From: Corynebacterium sputi DSM 45148 | Lineage (GTDB): Bacteria; Actinomycetota; Actinomycetes; Mycobacteriales; Mycobacteriaceae | Assembly (NCBI RefSeq): GCF_000427865.1 | Contig: NZ_ATYV01000010.1 | Span: 89,539 to 153,538 of the forward strand | Reading direction: 5' to 3' | Length of the DNA stretch: 64,000 bases | Shown: positions 1 through 9,033 of the stretch, one piece after another | Layout of the letters: every line of letters begins with the position of its first letter | Position numbering within the stretch: the stretch's first letter is position 1 | The notes under the pieces: generated by a model | What the model saw: only the letters and a program-made list of their open reading frames with translations | What the model was told of the DNA's origin: nothing | Database searches by the model: none | Program-made: the position numbers and the translations under genes

Positions 1-3000
1 CCGAACCGGAGAAAATACCGCTGGTCAGGGCGCTTCTGCCGGTGGTGATGCTGGTTGCGGTTGTGGGCATGGTCGGAGTTATGGTCGTCTCCGGCGCCGC
101 GCGGAATCCGATGACTTTTATTTTCCCGATCATGATGGTGGTGTCCACCTTGGCAATGCTGTCGGGAGGTGGGGCGAAGAAGTCCTCGGACCTGGGAAAA
201 TCCCGCCGCGAGTACGCTCGCCACCTCACTGAGATCCGCTCCTCCATCGCGGATTCGGTTCGCGCCCAGCACCGCAGGCTCCGCCACATTCACCCAGATC
301 CAGCGGACTTGTGGCCGCTGGAGGCAACCAACCGCCTCTGGGAAAGATCGCTTGACGACGCCAACTTCGCTGCAATCCGTGTCGGCCTCGGCGTCCAATC
401 CCCAGCCACGCCTGTAGTGGCTCCAGAGATTGCCTCCCCGGACACGCTCGATCCCGTCAGTGCCGTGGCGCTGAGAAGAGTGATCCGCTCCTCGCGGACG
501 GTGCCAGAGCTCCCGGTCGCAGTGCGGCTCAGTGATTTTCCGGTGCTGGCCATCGGTGGAGATCCGGCAGATTCGCGGGCTCTGGTCAGGGCGATGATGG
601 CGCAGTTGATCGTGTTGCATTCCCCTGATGACGTGCGAATATGCTCCGAATCGCCGCACTGGGAGTGGCTGAAATGGGTGGCGCATCACGGCCCTGGAGA
701 CGCCACCCTGACCGTCGAGATTGTTGATGGAGGACAACCAACAGGAGAGGGGACATGTGTCATCGCGGTCGGTGACATCTCTGCTGAATTGTGGGACCGC
801 GCAGTGAATAGCGGACTCGCACTCGCTGTCCGGACGGGCAGGATCGTGGCCACTACTACATCCGGGGATGAAGATTTCGCATCTGCGGATGGGTTGTCGG
901 TGGAGGGTGCGGAGGTGGTGGCTCGGCGCGTCGGGAAGCATCGCGGGAGCGTGCGGGAGGAGAAGGGCGACGACCGAGACGCGGTGCTGGTGGAGCTGGG
1001 CCTGGAGCCTCCTCCGTTGCACGTGGACCCGCCGGTGCGGCGGGGCAGAGACCGGTTGCGGGTTCCTGTGGGATCGCGTGACGACGGCTCCGTGGTCCAC
1101 CTCGACATCAAAGAATCCGCCGAAGGCGGCGTGGGACCGCATGGACTTTGCATTGGCGCGACGGGCAGCGGAAAGAGCGAATTGTTGCGCAGTGTGGTGT
1201 TGGCGATGGCGGTGACGCATCCGCCTGAGCAATTGAACTTTGTGCTCGTGGATTTCAAGGGTGGAGCGACATTTCTTGGGCTGGAAGAGATGCCGCATGT
1301 TTCCGCGGTGATTACCAACCTGTCCGATGAATTGGTGCTCGTCGACCGCATGCATGACGCACTTTCCGGTGAGATGACTCGGCGTCAAGAAGCGCTCCGT
1401 GCGGCTGGGGCATACAAGAATGTGAGCGATTACGAGGAAGCCCGGCGCGCCGGGCGCCACGATCTGGAACCGCTGCCGGCGCTGGTGATCGTGGTGGATG
1501 AGTTCTCTGAACTGTTGGCGGCGCGTCCGGAGTTTGCGGAGTTGTTCGTGGCGATCGGGCGATTGGGGCGCAGTTTGCACGTGCATCTATTGCTTGCGTC
1601 GCAGCGTCTGGAAGAGGGGCGGCTGCGAGGTTTGGACAGTCATTTGTCATATCGCATTGGCCTTAAGACGTTCTCCGCCGCCGAATCCCGTGCGGTGCTG
1701 GGCGTTCCGGATGCGCATCTGCTGCCGTCCATTCCTGGGCTGGGGTACCTGAAAAGCGATGCGGGTGCGGCGACGAAGTTCCGTGCGGCGTATGTGTCCG
1801 GGCAGGTGGAGCAAGTCCGCGCTGTCGCGATGGGAGGGACGGACCGGGCGAGGGTCGTGGAATTTACCGCGGCTGGCGTGCCTGAGGTACCAGTGTCGGT
1901 GACAACGGAGGGGACCGGCAGGACGCTGCTATCGACGACGGTCACCGCGATGAACCACATTCCGCACAGTGCACACCGGGTGTGGCTGCCGCCGCTGCCG
2001 GATGCGCTTGTACTGGAGACCTTGACGCCGGGGGCCAGGCTGACCGCTGCTGTCGGCATCGTCGACGACCCGCTGAAACAGCGCCAGAGCTCCCACGTGG
2101 TTGACCTGTCTGGTGCTGGTGGGCACCTTGCTGTGGTGGGTGCGCCGAGGTCGGGGAAGTCTACGACGCTGCGGACCCTGGTTCTGGCATTGGCCCGGTC
2201 CACTCCGTCGGCGTCGCTGCAGTTCTTCATCATCGATTACGGTGCTGCTGCGCTGGTGGACCTAGCTCGCCTGCCACATGTGCGGTCGGTGGCCCACCGT
2301 GGTGATACCGCGCGGATCACCCGAACTATCGCTGAGGTGTCCATCGCAGTCGATGACCGCGAACGCGCGTACCTAGACAACGGATGGCACTCCGTGGAGG
2401 AGGCGCGGTACGCAGGGGAGGCTGACCTGGTCCTTGTCATCGATGGTTTTCCTGCGTTGCGCACCGACCACCCGGATCTCGCTGATCGCGTGCAACGTGT
2501 CATTTCAGACGGGCTCGCGGTGGGCGTGCATGTGGTGTTGTCCGCGCATCGCTGGACCGAACTGAGGCCCGCGGTCCGCGACCTCATGGGCTCACGGATC
2601 GAACTTCGACAGGCCGAAGCCATCGACTCGGTGTACGACCGGAAGGCAGCCAAACTTGTTCCGGAGTCGCCAGGTCGGGGACTGGTTGCTGGTGGGCGGG
2701 CGCTGCTGGTGGCTGATTCCACTCCGGCGGATGTTGATCGGATCGCCGCACACTCGCGCACGCGTGGCGACAAGGACGCGGAACCGCTCAGGCTCCTGCC
2801 GGAGAACATCGATGCCACTCTCCATCCCGGCGCGATTGCACTCGATGAGGAGCGGCTCGCTCCGGTATTTTTCCGTCCGGACAAGGATCGGCATCTTGTG
2901 ATCGTCGGTGCGTCTGGGTCGGGGCGTACGAATGCGGTGACCCTTGTCGTCGACACGCTATTGGACAGCCACCCGACGATGAAATTCCTGATCATCGACT

Positions 3001-3512
3001 ATCGCCGCAGTCTGCTTGGGCACGTACCGTCGCAGCGGCTGGCGGGGTACGCAGGATCGTCCACCGTTGCTGGACCGCTGGTAAAAGAGCTTGCCGACGC
3101 CCTCCGCGCACGCCTCCCCGGCCCAGACATCACCGCGGAACAATTGTCCGCGCGTGATTGGTGGGAGGGCCCGGAAGTCACTGTTGTTGTCGATGACCAA
3201 GACCTCGTCGGCGGAATTTCGGGGAACCCGCTGGCGCCGCTGGCAGAGCTGATTCCGCATGCGGTGGATATTGGGTTGAGAGTGATCGTCGGGAGGCGAA
3301 TCAGCGGAACCATCCGCGCGCTGCACGAACCGTTTCTCGCCGCGGTGCGCGACTCAGGCGCTGCGGCAATGGTGCTGTCAGGGACGCGTGACGACGGCCC
3401 CCTATTCGGTATCACCCCCACCAACCAGGCACCTGGCCGGGGCCATTGGGTGGAGCACGGCGGCACCCCAAGGGTCGTCCAGATGCTGGAGGTGAACCGT
3501 GCTGCTAAATGA
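1..3512 (+). CDS. eccC4: EccC-type ESX-4 secretion ATPase (5' end outside window)
   Basis: Membrane-anchored FtsK/SpoIIIE-family ATPase that recognises and drives export of WXG100 substrates in type VII secretion. The frame is open to the left edge, and the first residues match the pre-membrane part of EccC, so the true start is upstream. Counting from the GTG at base 42, two membrane segments occupy about residues 1-40. Three ATPase domains follow. The first P-loop is GATGSGKSE near residue 371 with Walker B VVDEF. The second is GAPRSGKST near 700. The third is GASGSGRTN near 956, where Arg replaces the Walker A Lys. The first domain looks catalytically complete; the second and third have weaker Walker B ends (IDG, VDD). 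The stop overlaps the next gene by 14 bases. The neighbours (Rv3446c-like, two Esx proteins, rplM) match the ESX-4 order of M. tuberculosis. Confidence 0.95.
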   Translation, partial: EPEKIPLVRALLPVVMLVAVVGMVGVMVVSGAARNPMTFIFPIMMVVSTLAMLSGGGAKKSSDLGKSRREYARHLTEIRSSIADSVRAQHRRLRHIHPDPADLWPLEATNRLWERSLDDANFAAIRVGLGVQSPATPVVAPEIASPDTLDPVSAVALRRVIRSSRTVPELPVAVRLSDFPVLAIGGDPADSRALVRAMMAQLIVLHSPDDVRICSESPHWEWLKWVAHHGPGDATLTVEIVDGGQPTGEGTCVIAVGDISAELWDRAVNSGLALAVRTGRIVATTTSGDEDFASADGLSVEGAEVVARRVGKHRGSVREEKGDDRDAVLVELGLEPPPLHVDPPVRRGRDRLRVPVGSRDDGSVVHLDIKESAEGGVGPHGLCIGATGSGKSELLRSVVLAMAVTHPPEQLNFVLVDFKGGATFLGLEEMPHVSAVITNLSDELVLVDRMHDALSGEMTRRQEALRAAGAYKNVSDYEEARRAGRHDLEPLPALVIVVDEFSELLAARPEFAELFVAIGRLGRSLHVHLLLASQRLEEGRLRGLDSHLSYRIGLKTFSAAESRAVLGVPDAHLLPSIPGLGYLKSDAGAATKFRAAYVSGQVEQVRAVAMGGTDRARVVEFTAAGVPEVPVSVTTEGTGRTLLSTTVTAMNHIPHSAHRVWLPPLPDALVLETLTPGARLTAAVGIVDDPLKQRQSSHVVDLSGAGGHLAVVGAPRSGKSTTLRTLVLALARSTPSASLQFFIIDYGAAALVDLARLPHVRSVAHRGDTARITRTIAEVSIAVDDRERAYLDNGWHSVEEARYAGEADLVLVIDGFPALRTDHPDLADRVQRVISDGLAVGVHVVLSAHRWTELRPAVRDLMGSRIELRQAEAIDSVYDRKAAKLVPESPGRGLVAGGRALLVADSTPADVDRIAAHSRTRGDKDAEPLRLLPENIDATLHPGAIALDEERLAPVFFRPDKDRHLVIVGASGSGRTNAVTLVVDTLLDSHPTMKFLIIDYRRSLLGHVPSQRLAGYAGSSTVAGPLVKELADALRARLPGPDITAEQLSARDWWEGPEVTVVVDDQDLVGGISGNPLAPLAELIPHAVDIGLRVIVGRRISGTIRALHEPFLAAVRDSGAAAMVLSGTRDDGPLFGITPTNQAPGRGHWVEHGGTPRVVQMLEVNRAAK

Positions 3513-4608
3513 CAGGATCGTGAACCTGTGGGGCTCGACCGCAGGAGACGAGGTCCACGGGGACCCCGAGCTCGTGATCGTCCCGTCCTACTGGGGTAAC
3601 CACAGATTCGACCTCTTGGGCCGGCCCGCGGTGAGCGTGTCCGAGGCGCTCTTGGAACTTGGAGAGCCAGCGCGTTCCGTGAGCTTCCTCGTTGAAGTAG
3701 AGGCTGGCCGTGTCTGTATATCCAGGTTGGACTTCGCCGAACGCACCGTCGCTGGAACCCTGCTGCACCATGACGGGAGGCCCTCTGACGTTGTCCTTGG
3801 ATACCTCGAGGAGACCGGGGACGACCCAGATGACTGCGAGTTCATCGTCGCAGCCGGGCTCAAGGACCCAATGATTGCCGACCTATGGCGGCGAGGGCTT
3901 CTCGCCTATCCAGTTCCGGTGCACCTGCTAGGTAAGGGAATGTCCGGGGCTGCGCCGGTGATGGAGCAGATCGCTGAACCTGTCGAAGATGCTCTTGGTA
4001 TTGACGCGATCCGCGCCCGGATGCGCGGCGCCGAGCCCGAACCACGAAGCCGGACCAGCGCACTGACCGCGGCGGCAGCAGTAGCAGTTCTCGCTGCGGT
4101 TGGCGCCGTGACCTGGCAGATTAGCCAGCGAGCCGGGCAGGAGGAGGAACCGGTGGTTGTCGCTGAAGAGAAGACAGTCATCCCTGAAAGCCCTGGACCG
4201 GAGCTGACAGAACGTGCTGGCGAAGGCTTCGCGCTCACAATGCCGTCAACCTGGGATGTCGTGCCAGAGGCTGTCGAAGGGATGCTTGTCCTTCACGACG
4301 GAGGAACGATGAGAGTCCTGGCAACAGTCGGGGAGCGAGTACAGGGTCTCAACCTAGAAGCCGTCCAAGTGGGACTGACCGAGATCGCCGAGACCAACCC
4401 GGAGATCGGATATATCAGGACCGAGCAGCACGACGGTGACGGATTCATAGTTCACGAAGAGCGGCCGGAAGACGGTTCGGTGGTGATCTGGCACCACCGC
4501 ATGGAGAACGACAGACAACTGAGCGTGGGCTGCCAATACCGCGGTCCGATCGTGCCGCAGGTCCGACCCCAGTGCACTGAGGCAGTCGTCTCAATGAGGC
4601 TGACGTAA
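3499..4608 (+). CDS. Type VII secretion-associated membrane protein (Rv3446c-like)
   Basis: A 369-residue protein at the position of Rv3446c in ESX-4 loci, probably the type VII secretion-associated family TIGR03931 (recalled, not searched). The GTG start lies inside the end of eccC, so the two are translationally coupled. About 185 N-terminal residues form a soluble, acidic, possibly actin/Hsp70-like fold. They are followed by one Ala/Val-rich membrane helix around residues 188-208, an acidic linker, and an extracytoplasmic domain of about 140 residues ending near a Cys pair (GCQYRG and PQCTE). Topology suggests cytoplasmic N terminus and outside C terminus. Molecular function is unknown; context points to a structural or assembly role in ESX-4. 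Confidence 0.8.
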   Translation: MLLNDRIVNLWGSTAGDEVHGDPELVIVPSYWGNHRFDLLGRPAVSVSEALLELGEPARSVSFLVEVEAGRVCISRLDFAERTVAGTLLHHDGRPSDVVLGYLEETGDDPDDCEFIVAAGLKDPMIADLWRRGLLAYPVPVHLLGKGMSGAAPVMEQIAEPVEDALGIDAIRARMRGAEPEPRSRTSALTAAAAVAVLAAVGAVTWQISQRAGQEEEPVVVAEEKTVIPESPGPELTERAGEGFALTMPSTWDVVPEAVEGMLVLHDGGTMRVLATVGERVQGLNLEAVQVGLTEIAETNPEIGYIRTEQHDGDGFIVHEERPEDGSVVIWHHRMENDRQLSVGCQYRGPIVPQVRPQCTEAVVSMRLT

Positions 4609-4613
4609 TTTCT

Positions 4614-4650
4614 GGGAACCAGAAGGGGTGTTGGTTACGTCTAACTAGGT
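4614..4650 (+). promoter_or_regulatory. ECF sigma (SigM-type) promoter upstream of esxU
   Basis: GGGAACC at 4614-4620 and CGTCTAACTAG starting at 4638, with 18 bases between GGAAC and CGTC. This fits the M. tuberculosis SigM pattern GGAAC-N16-18-CGTC, and SigM is known there to activate esxU-esxT. The same layout, including the trailing AACTAG, recurs at 16872-16904 upstream of an unrelated operon. The transcript would have a leader of about 45 bases before the ATG at 4697. Confidence 0.7.
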
Positions 4651-4696
4651 GCAAGGGCAGGAAAGCTTTTGCACCATCACATGACATGAAGGGGGA

Positions 4697-5029
4697 ATGA
4701 TGGCCGAGTCATTGTTCACTACCGAATCCAGCACGATGATGACCACCGCCGGTCAGGTCGACGGCGTCAATGCGGAAGTCCAGGGGGAGCTGACCCGCCT
4801 GCGGGGAACGGTCGACGGCATGGCCGGCCAGTGGCAGGGTCAGGCGAAGATGGCCTTTGACGAGTTGGTCACCCGATGGGATGCCGCCGCGCATTCGCTG
4901 TCCGGTGCGTTGACGGACATTTCTGAGACGATCCGCGGCAACTCCCGCGCGTTCGACGGCGCCGAGGACACCGGCGCAGCAGCCTTCAACCAGGTCGCAG
5001 CCGGTGGAGCCGGTCTGCTGAATCTGTAG
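4697..5029 (+). CDS. esxU: WXG100 protein, EsxU/EsxB-like ESX-4 substrate
   Basis: A 110-residue helical-hairpin protein of the WXG100 family, exported as a heterodimer with its partner by the ESX machine. The turn motif WQG is near residue 48 and sits between two Ala-rich helices. The C-terminal tail carries FDGAED, which resembles the YxxxD/E export signal with Phe in place of Tyr. The start is either of two adjacent ATGs (4697 or 4700) behind a strong AAGGGGG ribosome site. It is followed 21 bases later by the second Esx gene. Identity as esxU rests on gene order. Confidence 0.85.
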   Translation: MMAESLFTTESSTMMTTAGQVDGVNAEVQGELTRLRGTVDGMAGQWQGQAKMAFDELVTRWDAAAHSLSGALTDISETIRGNSRAFDGAEDTGAAAFNQVAAGGAGLLNL

Positions 5030-5050
5030 AACAACCAGGGGGACAACACA

Positions 5051-5341
5051 ATGACCGACGTAATCCGCTATCAGTTCGGTGGCATCGCCGCCGGCGTAGA
5101 CGACATCCGCAGCACTTCGATTCGAATCACCGGACTGCTGGACGACCTCAAGGCCCGTATCCAGCCGATGACCGCAGTGTGGGAAGGCGAGTCCTCGGCC
5201 GCCTACCAGGACGCGCAACTGCGCTGGGACAACGCCGCAGCCGAACTCAACATGATCCTGGAAGCAATCGCTCGTACCGCAGGTGATGGCAACGACCGCA
5301 TGGCAGAGATCAACCGCCAGGCCGCAGCTTCCTGGTCCTGA
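5051..5341 (+). CDS. esxT: WXG100 protein, EsxT/EsxA-like ESX-4 substrate
   Basis: A 96-residue WXG100 protein with the central turn WEG near residue 44, no signal peptide and a short C-terminal tail. It is expected to pair with the preceding Esx protein and be exported by ESX-4. The N terminus IRYQFGGIAAGVDDI and the helix after WEG are typical of corynebacterial EsxA-like proteins. The ribosome site AGGGGG lies about 10 bases before the ATG. It is probably co-transcribed with the preceding gene from the promoter at 4614. A hairpin just after the stop may end the transcript before rplM. Confidence 0.88.
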   Translation: MTDVIRYQFGGIAAGVDDIRSTSIRITGLLDDLKARIQPMTAVWEGESSAAYQDAQLRWDNAAAELNMILEAIARTAGDGNDRMAEINRQAAASWS

Positions 5342-5347
5342 CTAACC

Positions 5348-5389
5348 GGCGCCTTCCCCGGGAATCCGTTTCCTCGGGAGGGCGCTTTC
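5348..5389 (+). terminator. Possible terminator after the Esx pair
   Basis: Imperfect inverted repeat with outer arms GGCGCCTTCC and GGAGGGCGCT around a C/T-rich loop, followed by a short TTTCG. It lies between esxT and the rplM promoter, so it plausibly separates ESX-4 from the ribosomal-protein operon. Confidence 0.4.
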
Positions 5390-5409
5390 GTATGCCTAGA
5401 GGCGGGATT

Positions 5410-5437
5410 TTGCCTGGTGGCGTTCCGTCTGTAGACT
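5410..5437 (+). promoter_or_regulatory. rplM-rpsI promoter
   Basis: TTGCCT at 5410-5415 and TAGACT at 5432-5437 with 16 bases between them, a good vegetative-sigma match. The leader to the rplM ATG is about 115 bases. It contains a hairpin (CGTGCTCC with GGAGCATG, about 5456-5473) and a GC-rich CCGGCC/GGCCGG pair, so an RNA-level control of ribosomal protein synthesis is possible. Confidence 0.55.
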
Positions 5438-5559
5438 GAACAACTTGTGTGCGCGTGCTCCCTCGGAGCATGCACGTCTTCCTCGGGTCTCCACCGGCCG
5501 CCGGGGCGGAATGGCGCGCGCGCCGGCCGGCAGTTGCTTTCAAAACCGAAGGAGTCACT

Positions 5560-6003
5560 ATGGCTACTTTCCACCCCAAGGACGGTGACATCGAGCGCAA
5601 GTGGTACGTCATTGACGCCGCTGACGTGCGCCTCGGCCGTCTCGCCACCCATGCCGCCGGCCTGCTGCGCGGCAAGGGCAAGGCGTACTTCGCTCCTAAT
5701 GTTGACTGTGGCGACCACGTCGTCATCATCAACGCCGACAAGGTTGACATCTCCTCCAACAAGCGTGACCGCGAGATGCGCTACCGCCACTCGGGCTTCC
5801 CGGGTGGACTGAAGTCCATGACCCTCGGCCGTTCGCTCGAGGTCAACCCGCAGCGTGTGCTCGAAGAGTCCATTCGCGGAATGATGCCGCACAACAAGTT
5901 GAGTGACGCTTCCTTCAAGAAGCTGCACGTGTTCGCTGGCGCTGAGCACCCGTACGCCGGTCAGCAGCCCGAGAACTACGAGATCAAGGTGGTTTCCCAG
6001 TGA
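5560..6003 (+). CDS. rplM: 50S ribosomal protein L13
   Basis: Ribosomal protein L13, an early-assembling large-subunit protein. The 147-residue length is the family norm. Recognisable stretches are [18 protein letters not shown] near the start, [12 protein letters not shown], and the L13 signature region RGMMPHN near residue 110. A longer in-frame reading begins at 5449, but the conserved N terminus begins at the ATG at 5560, which has GAAGGAG just upstream. The stop overlaps the rpsI start by four bases. Confidence 0.97.
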   Translation: MATFHPKDGDIERKWYVIDAADVRLGRLATHAAGLLRGKGKAYFAPNVDCGDHVVIINADKVDISSNKRDREMRYRHSGFPGGLKSMTLGRSLEVNPQRVLEESIRGMMPHNKLSDASFKKLHVFAGAEHPYAGQQPENYEIKVVSQ

Positions 6004-6554
6004 CGAACGAAAACGTCGAGAACCAGGTTGAGGCCACCGAGGCCACGATCGAGGACGTCGAAGCAGTTGCCGCCGCCGCCGTCGAGGACTTCACCTCCAC
6101 CATCGGTGACGCCCTGGTCGAAGAGTCCGCTGAAGAAGAGACCGTCGCTGTCGAGCCGGCCACCCTGGATCACCCGATCCAGACCGTCGGTCGTCGTAAG
6201 CGCGCCGTCGCCCGCGTCGTTCTGACCGCCGGCACCGGCGAGATCTCCTGCAACGGTCGCGACATCGAGGATTACTTCCCGAACAAGCTGCACCAGCAGG
6301 AGATCAAGGATCCCCTGGTTCTGCTCGAGCGTGACGGTCAGTTCGACGTCCGCGCCCGTATCCACGGTGGCGGAGCTTCCGGACAGGCCGGCGCCCTGCG
6401 TCTGGCTATCGCCCGTGCTCTGAACGAGTTCAACCCGGAGGAGCGCGCAGCACTCAAGAAGGCTGGCTTCCTCACCCGCGACGCTCGTGCCGTCGAGCGC
6501 AAGAAGGCTGGTCTGCACAAGGCCCGTCGCGCCCCGCAGTACTCCAAGCGTTGA
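6000..6554 (+). CDS. rpsI: 30S ribosomal protein S9
   Basis: Ribosomal protein S9, whose C-terminal tail reaches the P-site tRNA. The 184-residue form has an acidic N-terminal extension of about 55 residues, as in mycobacteria and corynebacteria. The conserved core runs from [11 protein letters not shown] to the basic tail ending QYSKR. The GTG start overlaps the rplM stop (GTGA), giving translational coupling. A strong terminator follows. Confidence 0.97.
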   Translation: MTNENVENQVEATEATIEDVEAVAAAAVEDFTSTIGDALVEESAEEETVAVEPATLDHPIQTVGRRKRAVARVVLTAGTGEISCNGRDIEDYFPNKLHQQEIKDPLVLLERDGQFDVRARIHGGGASGQAGALRLAIARALNEFNPEERAALKKAGFLTRDARAVERKKAGLHKARRAPQYSKR

Positions 6555-6607
6555 TCGGACGCAGCGCTTGCGCTGCATCTGCTCTTCTACGCTGTGGCGT
6601 CGAGGCG

Positions 6608-6649
6608 AACCACCCCGTACCGGTTTCTCCGGTGCGGGGTGGTTTTTTC
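6608..6649 (+). terminator. Rho-independent terminator of rplM-rpsI
   Basis: AACCACCCCGTACCGG pairs with CCGGTGCGGGGTGGTT across a four-base loop, followed by a TTTTTTCTT run. This is a canonical strong intrinsic terminator. Confidence 0.92.
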
Positions 6650-7014
6650 TTGTCCAGCCACAAAAGGCGTTGGGTCTGCTGGCTCAGGGAGCGTAATCAG
6701 CCGGAACCATCGCTGCCCTCTGAGCGTGCGCCGAACCCCCTATATCCGTTGCAGATCCGAGTTCGCTGTGCAACAACTACAGGGTCTTCGGGCTACGTAG
6801 ACAGGGGGTTGTTCAGCGAGCGCCACCGGCCCCGATTCAGTGGGTGTTGTAGGACCTGAGCCCCGGCGATTTCTGTCTCTGAACCCAAAAGATGGGGGCG
6901 CTGACCAGCGTCGTTCACCCGATTGTGGACCAGTTCATCGCGATTCGCGGAAGTAATATCTCTCTGTTGCACTACTTCCGCGGACATGTGATCGCCAGCG
7001 GAACCGGGACAGAT
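6650..7014. other. Non-coding stretch before the acyltransferase remnant
   Basis: No convincing gene. An open frame from 6892 is continuous with the acyltransferase remnant, but its first 40 residues do not resemble the family. The stretch holds a perfect 10-base inverted repeat, CGCGGAAGTA (6946-6955) and TACTTCCGCG (6973-6982), and a looser AACCCCCT/AGGGGGTT pair near 6734 and 6803. These could be a hairpin in the leader or a regulator site. Confidence 0.5.
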
Positions 7015-8934
7015 ATGGGGAACGCGATGGCGGAGACAGCGCTAATGACTGCGAAGAAGCCCGTGCGTAAGCGCGGCGGTGTCCGTCGTGCACCGGCGTT
7101 AGATGGCCTGCGCGGTTTCGCCGTGTTGGCGGTGGTGATCTATCACTTCTTCGGGGATGTCATGCCCGGTGGTTACCTCGGCGTCGACGTGTTCTTCGTG
7201 CTGTCTGGGTTCCTGATTACATCACTGCTGATCAGGGAAAAGGTCACCACCGGCCGGGTCGATCTCAAGGACTTCTGGCTTCGCAGGTTCCGCAGGATCG
7301 TGCCGGCGGCACTGGTCGTTCTCGTTGTAGGCACCGCTGCCGCATCGTTAGTCGGAGGTGATCCCGCGGTCGGCCTTGGCCTCCAGTTCCTGGGCACGTT
7401 GCTGTTTGCGAACAACTGGTTCCAGATCGCCGATTCTCAGTCATACTTCGCTGACTCTGGTGTGCAGATCTTCGCTCACTATTGGTCGCTGTCGGTAGAA
7501 GAGCAGTTCTATGTCGTCTGGCCGTTGCTTTTCGTCGTCTTGCTGGCGGTTCTTGCTCGACGCGGATACACAAACGGCTCTGGTCGGGCAAGGGCATCGG
7601 TGTCTTTCGGGCTAGCGGCCCTGTCGTTCTATTGGATGCTGGTGAACTTCGACGAGAACCTCGACCCGACTCGGGTGTACTACGGCACTGACACGCACGC
7701 CTTTGGATTGCTGATTGGAGCAGGACTCGCGTTTGTCCTGACTACGGCATCGAATTCTGCGGACACTGACAGCTGGCCAGCTGACTGAGGGCCTCTCAAG
7801 AGCAGGGTGTCGATGACACTCGTCGGCGTGGCCGCCTTCTTCGGCTTATTGTTCTTAGTCTTCACGATGGGCGACACCGCACCGGTGACCTACCGAGGCG
7901 GACTGCTCGCCGCATCGATTCTCACTGCGATCGTGCTCCTTGTGTGCATTCGAGGGGATAACGCTCTCGCGAGGCTCTTCGACACCCGCCCGATGCGCTG
8001 GCTCGGCGAGCGCTCATTCAGCCTGTACCTGTGGCATTGGCCCGTCGTCGTTATTTTCGTGGAACTCCTCGGCCGCACGGAACTGCCAGACACAGTGATG
8101 ATCTCCGGGGTCATCGCGGTGGTGATCTCGTTGCCGTTGTCGTCGTGGTCCTACAAGTGGATCGAGACGCCAATCCGCCGCAAGGGATACAAGGAGATCT
8201 TCAGTGACCTTGCGGGGCCACAGGCCCCGGCACTGCGTCGCTTTACGACGTTTACCCTTCCCCTCACCCTCCTCATCATCTGCTCATGGGGAATTGTCAC
8301 TGGACCACAAGAAACTGAGCTGCAGCGCCAACTCAACGCGATCGAGGCGGAGCAGGCAGCAGAGCAGGCTGACTCACTGGACAATCTGGGCCGGGAGTTG
8401 CCGACATGAGACCAAATCACCGTGATTGGCGATTCGGTAACGATGATGGCTCAGGAAGCTTTGGCCGAGCGGTTCCCTGGTGTCTACACCGATGGGGAGG
8501 TGAACCGGCACTACATCGCGGCCGAGCAGATAATCGTCTCGATGGAGACGGCGGGCACGCTTGATCCGTTTGTCGTGCTGGGCTTTGGCACCAATGGTCC
8601 AGCCGCCGGATATGGGGACCCGACGCTCTTAGACCGACTCATCGAGCAGATCGGCGACGATCGGGTGATTATCCTGGTCAACCCATGGGGCGATGAGATG
8701 CACATCCCCGATGCGGTCGAGGAGGTTAGGGATGCCGCGAAGACATACGACAATGTCTACGTCGCCGACTGGTGTGGCACCGCGGCAGCGAATTCGTGGG
8801 CGTTGTACCCGGATGGGGTGCATCCAACGCCGGATGGAGCCTCCACCTATGTCGATGCGATCGAGGCGGCCCTGCAGCAGTGGGTGGACGGCGACAAGGA
8901 GATTCCGGCGACACGGGTGTGTATCCGTCCTTAG
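7015..8934 (+). pseudogene. Acyltransferase-3/SGNH (OatA-like) gene broken by two in-frame TGA codons
   Basis: Three open stretches in one reading frame (to 7788, 7789-8409, 8410-8934) together make one membrane O-acyltransferase with an extracellular SGNH esterase-like domain, as in the intact paralogue at 21687-23669. The membrane domain has VIYHFF, SGFLI and RRFRRI. The SGNH part has GDSVTM, GFGTNG and DGVHP. Reading is interrupted only by TGA at 7786-7788 and TGA at 8407-8409; no frameshift is needed. The second sits just before DQITVIGDS, where a Gly codon GGA is plausible. TGA is a normal stop in neighbouring genes, so general recoding is unlikely. ATG 7015 or 7027 is the likely start. 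Best read as a recent pseudogene; readthrough or sequence error cannot be excluded. Confidence 0.8.
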
Positions 8935-9033
8935 AGTTCCCCGTGATCTATAGCGCTCGATCTGTTTTCCGGGCGGTCTAGTGGCACAATGAGCCGTTGA
9001 CCCTCTTCCTCAACCCAGGAGATACAGCCGAAC

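Noticed and set aside
7015..8934. Selenocysteine or genome-wide TGA recoding
   Set aside because: TGA ends many normal genes here (rplM, mvk, mvaD), no SECIS-like hairpin stands out after either TGA, and neither site is a redox position.
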